Assembly: GCA_038049695.1 (NCBI GenBank)
Contig: CP142457.1
Coordinates: forward strand, 60,136,501-60,200,500
Reading direction: 5' to 3'
Length of the DNA: 64,000 bases
Origin: Cinnamomum chago
Taxonomy: Eukaryota > Streptophyta > Magnoliopsida > Laurales > Lauraceae
Position 1 is the stretch's first letter, and each line of letters starts with the position of its first letter. The notes under the pieces are model-generated. The model saw nothing but the letters and a program-made list of their open reading frames with translations, ran no database searches and was not told the DNA's origin. The translations under genes and the position numbers were made by a program. Shown one piece after another: positions 34,409-45,895 of the stretch.

Positions 34409-34804
34409 TGATGGGACCCACGGTTTGAGCCCATTAATTTAAGTTACTTTTCCTTGTTAGTTTTTGGTTTTACTAAGTTTATATTGGATTCAATTTTAGT
34501 AAGACCAATCAAATAGGACTCTTGTTGACTGATTTGAGCAAATTAAGGAAACATATCTTTATTAGATTTCTTTGATGGGAAGAAATCTCTTTAGGACTTA
34601 TCTATATATATGGTTTTCGGTCTTCTCTCTTAAAAAGTACTGATCACCAGGGAGATAGGAGAAAACCCTATTTGAAAAAGGAGATATGCTCATCATCAAG
34701 TTCATGATACAAGGTATGCTTATATTTTTGAAATCATATATTATTCAATGCATAAATCTAGATCATAGGTTTGATTTGAATTGCAAACTACATTAGATCT
34801 AACA
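34409..34804 (+). repeat. left LTR of the rearranged element
   Basis: It starts TGATGGGACCCACGG and ends TAGATCTAACA. It aligns along its length with 41733-42167 (GTTTTTGGTTTTACTAAGTT, TCTATATATATGGTTTTC, ATGCTCATCATCAAGTTCAT), the latter having a 40-bp extra segment. Confidence 0.8.
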
Positions 34805-34806
34805 AT

Positions 34807-34817
34807 TGGTATCAGAG
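34807..34817 (+). other. primer-binding site of the rearranged element
   Basis: TGGTATCAGAG sits two bases after the left LTR and is complementary to the 3' end of initiator tRNA-Met, as in most plant Copia elements. It shows that this LTR is a 5' LTR reading to the right. Confidence 0.8.
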
Positions 34818-35927
34818 TGATGAGTTGTGATTTATGCATTCAACATTCTTTTAAATTGGATTTTATTTTTATTTTTATGGACAAGCATCTCAAATAAATC
34901 AAGTTCTCAGATTAGATGAATGTTGAACTGTTCGAAGCATTAAATATAGATAAATTGAATTCTCCACAACAGATTACATGTTTGAGGACCAGAATGGCAG
35001 TGTCGACAAACCCATATCATGGTTATGGTCCGATAACATTCAAATTTTGTTGGTAGATCTAATGATCGTGGTTCCTATGATTTAGACTATTTCCAAACCT
35101 TGTTGTATTGCTAAGATGATCAAATCACTTGGAGATGCAGTGCAGACTTTAGAAAATTCGAGTTACTGCATAGAAACCAGTTTGGGTTGACTGGGGCTGT
35201 GGGACCCCATGGCCCACTTGATGATAGATCGGGACCATGGATCTGATAGTAGACCCAGGGGCGACTCCATTGATGCAGGTCCCACACGGAGTGAACCCCA
35301 TTTTGGCTGCCATCGTGTGTTTACGATCTGGGAGGCGTGAGTGAGTTGGGTCAAGAAGGAACGGACCCGACATGGCGGGGCGATGTTAGGGACGTGGACT
35401 CATGTGAGGTGGGCCCCGTTTGATCCACCATCCAGCAACCCAAAGGAGGGCTGACGGCGTTGAGAATGAAAAAAGTTTTTTCTTTTTTGGGATTGTGGGG
35501 CCCAGGTGGGCCATCGATTGCAGATCAAGTCCCTACATCTTGAAGAGGGGGTTTGGCCGACCTTGTTGGTGGGGTCTGATCTTGGATCTTGATCAGTGGA
35601 GCCCACAAGGTCAGCAGTCTTAATAGTTAATACCCAGGGGAGAAACCTTAGTTTCTGGAGGTGTTCTGTAACTTCTGTTACAGAACGTGTGCTGTGGGAA
35701 GATGGGGATGAGGAGTCCGGTGGTATGGGAAAGTATGGTCACCACTTTTTGTGTACTTTTCATAATTGGGCCTGTTTTTGATTAATTTGAGACCATTCCA
35801 TTAATTCGAGACAATTGTAATTATTAAGTTTGTTTGTTGTGATTTTACTGTGCTTTTATTATTACAATTTTTTTTGTGTGGATTTAATTATTTATTGCCT
35901 AGATTGGTCTCATTACGTCACTTTTAT
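34818..35927 (+). other. leader of the rearranged element, not part of the inverted repeat
   Basis: This 1.1-kb non-coding, partly GC-rich stretch (GGGACCCCATGGCCCAC and similar) follows the primer site and has no match in the right arm. Open frames here on either strand lack motifs. It may be the element's own untranslated leader or an inserted foreign piece. Confidence 0.4.
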
Positions 35928-35984
35928 TGGGTTTGCCTATTTTGGGTCATATGCTTAGGGCCCACCATTTGATTTATATACATG

Positions 35985-36019
<35 letters not shown>

Positions 36020-36635
36020 GTTTGATAACCACAACATGCCATAAATTAAGCGTACTCTAATCTTTATAGGCACCACTAATGACATTATAACCAACTTAGC
36101 TTAGACCCCTTTATGTCATTTTATAAATGCTATTAATTCAATTGAGACCCATAGTTTTAAATAGTGTGGTAGTCACCAAAGTGGCCTAATTATGAAAAAC
36201 CTATAAGTATCAATTGAAATTTAAAACCCTTAACACTATTTCTTGTGTAAGGATAATATCATTAGATTTGCGATCCTAAATTATGAAAGCGAAGATTGAT
36301 CCAAAGGTAGTATGATCGCCACTCAAATAATTATAAGACCGGAATAGGATAATTTGATATATGTACCTAATTGGATTTGGTTCATATACCCAAAGGTATA
36401 AAGCCTAGCAAATTGTGTTCATGCTATCTCATTAGCCCGATGGATGAATATGACTCATCCACAAGCGATCCTATTGCATGTTTTAGTCTCGACCCAAAGG
36501 AGGGACAACGACGATAAATTGAATCACTCACCAGATATGCTTCATTTATGCAATGAATCATTATGGATTAGTGTTTTAGTGTGAACTCAAAGCATTAAAG
36601 TAATTGAGCATTTTTTTTCCTTTTATATTCTAGCA

Positions 36636-37235
36636 TTGACTCTTGCTGCCTTGGATGAACATCTCTCGAGCATACTAGTGTTGAATGACTCAAATTTTAC
36701 AGATTGGAAATATGAACTTTTATTAAGCTTGGGCTGCTTAAACTTGAATACTACAATTATGGAATCCAAACCTGCTAATCTTACTAAAAATAGTTCTCAA
36801 GTTGCGAGAGCATATTATAAAAAATGGATCAAGGCCAACCTTCTAAGTCTCATGATGATCAAAAGATCCATAACTAAAAATATCCGTGGTTCAATCCCAG
36901 ATAATGAAAATGCAAAGGCCTATCTCCAATCTGTGGAGCAGCAATTTCAAGCATCTAATAAGGCTTTGGTAGCTACTTTGATTGCCAAATTATCTTCAGT
37001 AAAATATGATGGATCCAGTGGCATCAAGAAACATATCATAGAGATGAGGGATATAGCGGCCCAACTCAGTTATCTAGAAATGACAATTTCCAAGAATTAT
37101 ATAGTCCAATTTATTTTAAACTTCTTACCCCCTCAATTTGGACCTTTCAAAATTTCATATAATACTCATAAGGAGAAATTGACTACGAATGATTTGGTCT
37201 CAATGTGTGTCCAAGAAGAAGGCAGACTTAGGTAA
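36636..37235 (+). pseudogene. Copia gag, left inverted arm
   Basis: About 199 codons encode a Copia Gag (UBN2-type): VLNDSNFTDWKYELLLSLG, then FILNFLPPQFGPFKISYNTHKEKLTTNDLVSMCVQEEGRL. No in-frame ATG begins it; the frame opens after a long T-rich tract and TAG, as if after a leader-intron acceptor, and the right arm shows the same (TTCCAG). A zinc knuckle follows at 37380-37421 (CFFCCKKGHLKKDC, CX2CX4HX4C), then protease-like LWIDFGATVHLTN at 37510-37550. The coding then stops at the inversion breakpoint near 37649. It is truncated and non-functional as a whole. Confidence 0.8.
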
Positions 37236-37649
37236 GAATGACAGTTACATAAAATAAATTTTATCTCCAACACCCCTTCGAACAAAAAACCATATCACAA
37301 GGGTAAGAAAGGTTTGAAAAAGAAAGGCAAGAAACTTGCTTCGACTAATCAAGTCGGGAAGAAAGATAGTGAACTAAGGTGCTTCTTCTGCTGCAAAAAG
37401 GGACATCTGAAAAAAGACTGCATGAAGATACGGAAATGATTTGAATCTAGAGGTATAATTAACTCTTTTGTTTATTATGAATCAAATCTTTTAGATGTTC
37501 CTTCAAATACTTTGTGGATTGATTTTGGTGCCACTGTTCATTTGACAAATTCCATGCAGTGCTTTCACTCAAATCGGAGTCCAAATAATGATCAAAGAAA
37601 CATTTTTATGGGAAACCGGCTGGAGGCCGATGTGAAAGCGGGGACTTGC

Positions 37650-40063
37650 TACAACAGAAGCATATGGAATATCTTACATCTGATTTCTCTCGATGTCATT
37701 TCTTGGACATTGATTTTTTTAGAATAGATCACCTCTTGATCATATAGGTGCTTTTCCTCCAGAACTATTCTGCATATTGAATCTTTCAAGAACTTTATTG
37801 ATATAGGCTTTTTGTGAAAGTCCTAGTAGTCCTTGAGATCTGTTTCTAATAATCTCGATTCCAAGCACAAAGGATGCTTCACCCCTATCTTTCATTTCAA
37901 AATTCTCTATGAGGTATTCTTTTGTTTCATATAGTAGGCCAAGATCACTACTAGCAAGTAGAATGTCATCTACATATAGGACTAAAACAATGAACTTACT
38001 CCCACTTATCTTCAGATATATACTTTGATCAACAATGTTTTTCTTAAACTCGAAAGAGGTAATGGTATCATGAAACTTAATATACCATCATTGCCTTGAA
38101 ACTTGTTTAAGCCCATATATAGATTTCTTTAATCTACAAGCTAGTTTTTCTTTGCCTTTTTCCTCAAATCCCTCTGGTTGTTTCATATACACCTCTTCAA
38201 ATAAATTCCCATTTAAGAACGTTGTTTTCACATCCATTTGATGTAACTCTAAACTAAAATGAGTTACTAATGCCATTATGATTCGAAAAGAGTCATTCGA
38301 AGAAACTGGTGAAAATGTCTCTTTATAATAATATCTTGCCTTTGAGTAAATCCCTTAGCTACAAGTCTGGCCTTAAATCGTTCGATTTTGCCCTTTGAGT
38401 CTCGCTTGGTCTTAAACATCCATTTACATCATATAGTCGCAGACCCTTGAGACAATTCGACGAGATCCCAGACTTAATTTATTGATATGGATTTTAACTC
38501 TTCTTGCATGGCATCAATCCATTTATTTGAATCATCACTTTTAATGGCATGTGAAAATGTTATCGGATCTTCTTTAACACCTATGTCAAAATCAGATTCT
38601 TGAAGATAAACAATATAGTCATCCGATATAGCAGACCTCTTAGATTTTTGAGATCTTCTTAAAGCTTCTGGTTCCGCTAAATTTTGATTCGGATGAATAA
38701 TATTTGCAATCATATAATTATGAGTGACATTCTCATCTAGTGGTGCATCTGGTATGATAAGTTGTATTTCCATTATATCGTTCTAAACAAAGTCATTTGG
38801 AATACCAACTCTAATCGTTTCAATCAGTATTTGAATAGGTATCCGATGTTCTTCAAATACCACATTTTGTGGTGCATTGCTCCTACTAATGTCATCATTT
38901 TTTATGAATCTGGCATTAATTCTAGTGGTATGAGTTGGACAGTAAAATCTAAAACCTTTGGGCCTTTCAGGGTATCCAATAAAGTACCCACTGATAGTCC
39001 TAGAGTCCGATTTCTCCTCTTGTGGGTTATAAATTCTAGCTTCCATTGGACAACCACAAACATGCAAATGTCCTAAACTTAGCTTCTTACTTGTCCATAA
39101 CTTGTAAGGAGTTTTAGGAACTGTCTTAGTGGGTATACGGTTTAGGATAAATGCAGTTGTTTTTAGGGCTTCTCCCTACATAGAGTCAGGTAATTTAGAA
39201 TTACATAATATACTCTGTACCATGTTCATCAGCATTTTATAACGTCTTTCAGCCACACCATTTTGATGCGGGGAGTCAGGCAATGTATATTCAGCACGAG
39301 TGCCATGACTTTCCAGGAATTTAGCAAATGGGCTAGGATTTGGACCCGATTCATCATACACCCCATAATACTCTCCACCCCTATCAGATCTCATAACCTT
39401 TATTATTATGTCTAACTGTTTTTCAACTTCAGCTTTATAGATCTCAAAGGCTTTCAAATATTCTGATTTCTCATATAACAGGTAGACATATCCATATCTA
39501 GTGAAATCATCAATAAATGTGATGAAGTATTTTTTACCACTATAACATGGCGTAGGGAAATAACGACAAATTACTATGTGGATTAATTTAAGTGGTTCTA
39601 AACGTCTTGTGGCTTTATGTTTATTAACATCTTTAGTCTGCTTGCCTTTTATGCAGTCTATTCAGACACCAAAATCAATAAAATTTAGGGCTCGTAATAC
39701 CCCATCATTTACTAATCTTTTTAATCTCTCTTGAGAGATGTGTCCTAGCCTTTTATGTCACAAAATCGAGGAAATCTCATTCAATATTCTTTTCTTAACA
39801 CCAACATTCATAATATTATTCTCATGCAAGGTAAGTAAGGAACTAGCAACATATGGATCCAGATTCAATTTATAAAGACCATCACATAAAATACCACCAC
39901 CAATTAAAACTTTATTCTTATAAATACTCAAAGTACTTTGTCCAAAAGAGAATGTATAACCTTCCAAATCAAGTCTAGATAAAGAAATTAAATTTCTACT
40001 TATTGTAGGAACATAAAATGTGGTATTAAGGTTCAACAGGAATCTGGAATAAAAAATCAGTTT
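37650..40063 (-). pseudogene. Copia pol (integrase and reverse transcriptase), reversed spacer
   Basis: Read on the - strand, right to left. First comes the GAG-pre-integrase region (about 39758-40063: FYVPTISRNLISLSRLDLEGYTF...LDGLYKLNL-like). The integrase core is at 39176-39457, with DRGGEYYG and HGTRAEYTLPDSPHQNGVAERR. The integrase tail is at 38783-39067 (GCPMEARIYNPQEEKSDSRTISGYFIGYPE). RT motifs are at 38088-38276 (HQMDVKTTFLNGNLFEEVYM..PEGF, IYGLKQ) and LYVDD at about 37975-37990. Frameshifts and stops break it into pieces, and it ends at about 37700 before RNase H. This is a dead pol, opposite in direction to the flanking LTRs. Confidence 0.8.
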
Positions 40064-40378
40064 GCAAGTCCCCACAGCTTTCACATCAGCCTCCAGCCGG
40101 TTGCCCATCAAAATTTTTCTTTGTTCATTACTTGGACTCCGGCTTGAGTGAAAGCCCTCTAGATTCAAACAATTTCTATCTCTTCAAGCAGTCTTTCTTC
40201 AGATGTTCCTTTTTGCGGCAGAAAAAGGCACCTTCGTTCACTACCTTTCTTCTCGACTTGATTAGTCGAAGCAGGTTTCTTGTCTTTTTTTTTTTTTTCA
40301 AACTTTTCTTACCCTTGGGATATGATTTTTTGTTCGAAGGGTTGTTTGAGATGAAATTTACTTTGTGTAACTGCTCTT

Positions 40379-40977
40379 CTACCTAAGTCTACCCTTTTCT
40401 TGGACACACATTGAGACCAACTCATTCGTAGTCCATTTCTCCTTATGAGTATTATATGAAATTTTGAAAGGTCTAAATTGAGGGGGCAAGGAGTTCAAAA
40501 TAAATTGGACTGTATAATTCTCGAAAATTGTCATTTCTAGAGAATTGAGTTGGGCCACTATATCCCTTATCTTCATGATATGTTCCCTAATACCGCTGGA
40601 TTCATTATATTTCATTGAAGATAATTTGACAATCAAAGTAGCTGCCAAAGCCTTATCAAATGCTTGAAATTGTTGCTCCAGAGATTCGAGATATGCCTTT
40701 GCATTTTCATTATCCGGGATTGAACCACGGATATTTTTAGGTTTGGATCTTTTGATCATCATGAGACTTAGAGGTTGACATTGATCCATTTTTCATAAGA
40801 TGCTCTCGCAGCTTGAGAACTATTTTCAGTAAGATCAGCGAGTTTCAGTTCCATAATTGTAGTGTCCAAGTTTAAGCAGCTCAAGGTTAATAAAAGTTCA
40901 TATTTCCAGTCTGTAAAATTTGAGTCATTCAACACTGGTATGCTCGAGAGATGTCCATTCAAGGCAGCAAGAGTCAA
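40379..40977 (-). pseudogene. Copia gag, right inverted arm
   Basis: This mirrors the gag at 36636-37235 on the - strand. An N-terminal piece (VLNDSNFTDWKYELLLTLSCLNLDTTIMELK, 40768-40977) and the main piece (40379-40789, ending ...STHKEKWTTNELVSMCVQEKGRLR-like) are split by a frameshift near 40780. Relative to the left arm the region after the zinc knuckle lacks about 100 bp, and the knuckle itself is disrupted (about 40195-40235). Confidence 0.8.
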
Positions 40978-41623
40978 TGCTGGAATATAAAGGGAAAAAA
41001 ATGCTCAATTACTTTAATGCTTTGAGTTCACGCTAAAACACTAATCCAGAATGATTCGTTGCATAAATGAAGCATATATGGTGAGTGATTCAGTTCATCG
41101 TCGTTGTCCCTCCTTTGGGTCGATACTACAACATGCAATAGGATCGCTTGTGGATGAGTCATATCCATCCATCGGGCTAATGAGATAGTATGAACACAAT
41201 TTGCTAGGCTTTATACCTTTGGGTATATGAACCAAATCCAATTAGGTACATATATCAAATTATCCTATTCCGGTCTTATAATTATTTGAGTGGTGATCGT
41301 ACTACCTTTGGGCCGATCTTCTCTTTCATAATTTAGGATCCGATCTTCTCTTTCATAATTTAGGATCGCAAGTCTAATGATATTATCCTTACACAAGAAA
41401 TAGTGTTAAGGGTTTTAAATTTCAATTGATACTTATAGGTTTTTCATAATTGGGCCACTTTGGTGACTACCACACTATTTAAAACTATAGGTCTCAATTG
41501 AATTAATAGCATTTATAAAATGACATAAAGGGGCCTAATCTAAGTTGGTTATAATGTCATTTGTGGTGCCTCTAAAAGATTAGGGCGCGCTTAATTTATA
41601 GCATGTTGTGGTTATCAAACATC

Positions 41624-41660
<37 letters not shown>

Positions 41661-41732
41661 TTACATGTATATAAATCAAATGGTGGGCCCTAAGCATATG
41701 ACCCAAAATAGGCAAACCCACATGTGTAACAC

Positions 41733-42167
41733 TGTTGAAACCCATGGTTTGAACCCACTAATTTAAGTTACTTTCCCCTTTTTAGTTTTTGGTTTTACTA
41801 AGTTTATCTTGGATTTAATTTTAGTAAGCTCAATCAAATAAGACTCTTATTGGCTGATTTGAGGGAATTAAGGAAACTTACCTTTATTAAATTTCTTTAA
41901 TGGGAAAAAATCTCTAGAGCTTATCTATATATATGGTTTTCCGATCCTCTTAACCTACGAGATCTGAAAAGTACTCATCAACTTCACGCATATTAGAGTG
42001 AGTGATAAAGGAGATAAGGAAAAAACCCTATTTGAAAAAGGAGATATGCTCATCATCAAGTTCATGGCGTACGGTACGTTTTTATATTTTTGAGATCATA
42101 TATTGTTTAATGCATAAATCTAAATCCATATATTTGATTTAAATTGCAAACCATATCAAATAGAACA
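41733..42167 (+). repeat. right LTR of the rearranged element
   Basis: It starts TGTTGAAACCCATGG and ends AATAGAACA. It runs in the same direction as the left LTR and is about 40 bases longer (extra TTCACGCATATTAGAGTGAG block). The inverted right arm abuts it at 41720, with a 12-base junction and no polypurine tract. Confidence 0.78.
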
Positions 42168-42515
42168 GACTCTCTATTTCTGTTCCTTTCATTTTCTTTG
42201 TTTGGCCATTGACAGACTCAGTTGTTTTTTTCCTTTTTTCTTTTTGTTTTTTTGGTAAAAGACAGACTCAGTTGTTAAAGAAGTATCAATGGTCGGTAGG
42301 TTGTCCAAAACCCGTGGGTTTCCTGGTCCAGTTCTGACTGAGCAGGACCCAATTATCATCTGGGTCAATACCCAGATGTTTTTAGGTTGAATCCTTCAGG
42401 CAACCAATTAGTTGAGACTCTGTTGACATCTCTAAGTCTTAGGCACAAGTCTGTCTCCGTACTCTGTTTGACATGAACTCAGCGAACTCAAATATCATCA
42501 AGTTAATATTGTGAC

Positions 42516-45272
42516 TGTCACATCCCGGTCCCGAATCACCCTGGCCTAGGGTAATTCCCGAGGTGTGTCACAAGTACTCCCGCATATTGTACCTGTCTCG
42601 AGTCCAATACAACACACGAAGGAGAGAAAAAAGCGACTACTCCACCTGTGAGTCTAGCTCACTAGCATAAACAATAACATTTAAATACAGCGGAAGTCGT
42701 AATTCTTTCATATAAGGTATCAATTTCATTCAGTTCAGTTAACGTTTAAGTTTAATACAAAAGAATTATACAAGTATGTACATTAAGTTACAAAAGGGGA
42801 ACTAATGAAAGAACCCTATACATCCACTATCAAAAGTATGAACAAAAGAATTTCGTGTGTCCATACAAAAAGGGCTAGGCACACGAGGTATGATATCTGC
42901 AAGTGTAGTGCGCGCTCCGAGGAGGAAAAATCTAAGCTCTCCCTTGCTCTGGCCACTCTTCTAATCCTGACGGTACCTCTTGGGTACCCTCCTCTCTCTC
43001 CTGGACCGCTTCAGGGTCGGGAGTGGTATCTGCGTCTGTGACACCAAATGTAGTATCTCAATACAACGATTTAGCAAGTATAAGCAAAATAAGAAATCAC
43101 ATAATGTTGTAAATTGAATTTAAGACAAGTGAATCAATAGATGCCAATAATAGTATTCACTACGCAATTTGTGCAAAGATCGAATAATTATGCTGACGAA
43201 TCAATTAAATAAGAAAACATACTAATTTTGGCTACTACTTTAAGCTCATCCTCTCAAAGAGAGCAAATCTAGTTGGGATGTCACCAGCTGCCCGGCCAAA
43301 GGCTAGCTGGCTACCCGGTTCTGGAGTTCCAGTGCTCCAGACGACTTACTGCAGTAGTCTCTAATTAATAAACCAAGTGCTGACCCCGTCGGGCGTCACA
43401 AGGTCGAAGCTAGGTAGTGCCGACTCAATCAAATCAAACTAATCGAAATAATATGTGGATTTAAGTGAGTTTGTATTTCAACTGTCTATAATTCAAATCA
43501 ATTCAATTTCTATATCACCATATACTTACTCTATCTACATTTCCAAGAATTACCGAATCAATATACATGATTGAAGAATAACGGAGGAAATAAAGCAATT
43601 AAACCTCAAGGACATGGATAATGCAATAAGCTTATTTCTTTATAATGAGTGATCTATCAAATGAAGATACAATTCAATATGAGATGCAATAATTTGAGGA
43701 ATCAAGGAATTTACTAGCCAATACAATATTATGTCCTTCACTGTCCAACACAAGGTAAATTCAGAAATTCAACGTGTCACTACTTTATTCGGTGTCACTC
43801 GTTAAGGGAATTACGTTAAATTTCCAAACAACCTTCATGGCATAATGATAGACTACAATCTCCATTAGACTAAGTGAGGGTTTAAGGTTTCCCTGTTAAG
43901 GTCATAAGGGTCATACACAATCCTAATTTCCTATGGAAACAAGGTGTGCACCATAATCCATTAATGGAGGATTAAGGAGGGTTTAAAATAGGCTAAGGGA
44001 GTTAATACTCCGTTTAATTGGGCCCAAAAACCAAAATCATTGGCTTTAGGTCTGCTCGAGCGGGCCCATATCCGCTCGAGCGGAGGTCCCCAGGAGTATT
44101 TCGCGCTCGAGCGCCCGTTATAGAATTCCATTCCGGAATTTCCAGTGAGTGGGTCCACTCGAGCGGCCCTCTGCGCGCTCGAGCGCCCACTCCAGAATTC
44201 CAATTTCAGAATTCTGATGGGTTCTTTCTTCTCCTTCCCTTCTCACACTACTTCTAACACCCAACCTGCACAAAAATGGAGCCTTCATGCTCCCATTTAC
44301 AACACTCAATCCCTCCAAATCAATTTCATCAAATTTAACCCATGAAACCATTCCAAACCATTCATTTATTAAGAACTAAGAGCATTGAATAAAATTATCA
44401 TTGAATCAATGAAATTAACAAGAATGTAAATACATATTATGCATATACTTGCCTCAATTTAAGCTTTCCAAAACTCTTTTACTCTCTTGGTGTTCAAACC
44501 CTAAACTCCCCAAATACTCAAACCCTAGACACAAATCAACAAAAGAATGCATGAATGCTATGTAAGGCTATCCAAGAGTCTCTTGACTCAATTCTAACTC
44601 AAAACTACTATCAAGGATGGATTTGAGTCATACCTTGCCAAGGAATTCGAATTTCTGAGTTGGAGAAGAAAAGAACTCTTGGAAACAAGAGATGAAGATG
44701 GTGAAGAAGAGGAAGGAGATGAAGACCTCCACCCTTACCTTCACTTGCACAAACAAAGGCTTGTAGGAAGAAGAGAAATTGAAAGGAAAAAGAGGGGAAG
44801 GGTTTCTCTCACTCACTCACTCCACAGTCACATGCAAAACGAATGGAATGAATGAAATGGAGTTGTTTTAAGTGATAAGGATGGGTAATTTGCAGGAAAG
44901 TCCACTATGTTTATGTATTTTCATTTTGAATCAAACGAGGGCCCACTTTTCCAATGAGTGGTCACATGAAGTGAAGCTGAATACGAAATTCGACGTGCTC
45001 AAAGAGATACATCGTTGAGCACACGCGATGACGCTAAGATGACGCGAAAATGATGCGAAACGAGAAAATCTATAATTACGAAAAAGGCTTTTGACTCAAT
45101 TCAAGTGGGTCAACTCTACTCTACTCACCTATTCAAAACTCAAGACTCAATTAACTCAGTCTAAACAGACTAATGAGTACTCAGTTCGACGATTTACAAC
45201 TAAACACGATTAAGTACGCTAAATCCTCATTAAATAACACTAATGACGATTAACTTAGGTTGGGGTGTAACA
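42516..45272. mobile_element. solo LTR (2757 bp) with perfect 5-bp target duplication
   Basis: Starts TGTCACATCCCGGTCCC, ends GTTGGGGTGTAACA, and is flanked by GTGAC (42511-42515 and 45273-45277). Copy 4 has the empty site (TTGTGACTATCTATATTG near 33080). It resembles the 22241-24783 solo LTR at its ends and may be a distant member of the same superfamily. Five CTCGAG palindromes lie at 44053-44186, including TCCGCTCGAGCGGA (44071-44084) and GCGCTCGAGCGC (44103-44114). Confidence 0.88.
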
Positions 45273-45895
45273 GTGACTATCTGTATTGACTGTAAATTTT
45301 ACAGTCTCTACCGTGTTTTATTGGATTAGGGTGCAATACCTCAGATCCTTGGGGATACAGGAGAGGATTTCTTTAATAAGACCATTCGTACACTAAAGCA
45401 AACGTCAGATATATGTTGTGAGAGAATAAAAGAGATCGATTGCATTACTTGCCCATACAAACCAGAGGGAGCCATGTCTGCAATGGTGAGCAAACAAGAA
45501 ATTCGAGTTCTGCATTTTTGTGGGCACATGTAGGTTTGTAGAAATTTTCTCATATAATGCAATGCAGGTCAAGCTGGATTTATCACTTCTGGAAGACATT
45601 CTTGATGATGTAGACTTCTGCTGCAAGCTGGCAAAGGAGGAATCAGTGATTATTATACCAGGTGAGGAGGGTTTGGTTGCTATAGTGTAGAATTGCATTA
45701 CAGGATCATGAATGTCCTTTTTTATCACCTATTGTGAGAGGAAGGGTAGTCTCATAGCATATATAAAATCTGTGAACTGCAAGTGGAATGCATTAATATG
45801 AACATGCAATGATGCAACAATAATTTTGATGGGTGATTAAACATTCATAATCGTTTGCTTTTTTCTCATATAAATGGACTCCTTTTGATAAGAGC

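Larger units (their letters stand above)
34409..42167. mobile_element. rearranged Copia-type element with a large internal inverted repeat
   Basis: Two LTRs lie in the same (+) orientation, at 34409-34804 and 41733-42167. Between them, 35928-37649 and 40064-41720 are inverted copies of each other (5' leader plus gag), about 1.7 kb each. The spacer at 37650-40063 contains protease-side, integrase and reverse transcriptase sequence on the - strand. So + oriented LTRs bracket a head-to-head interior. LTRs look about 88-90% similar by eye; the inverted arms look closer. No 5-bp target duplication was found, in line with rearrangement. RNase H was not found. Confidence 0.75.

Noticed and set aside
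35149..35623. Open frames on both strands in the leader of the rearranged Copia element
   Set aside because: Overlapping frames in GC-rich, non-coding leader DNA with no retroelement or host motif.
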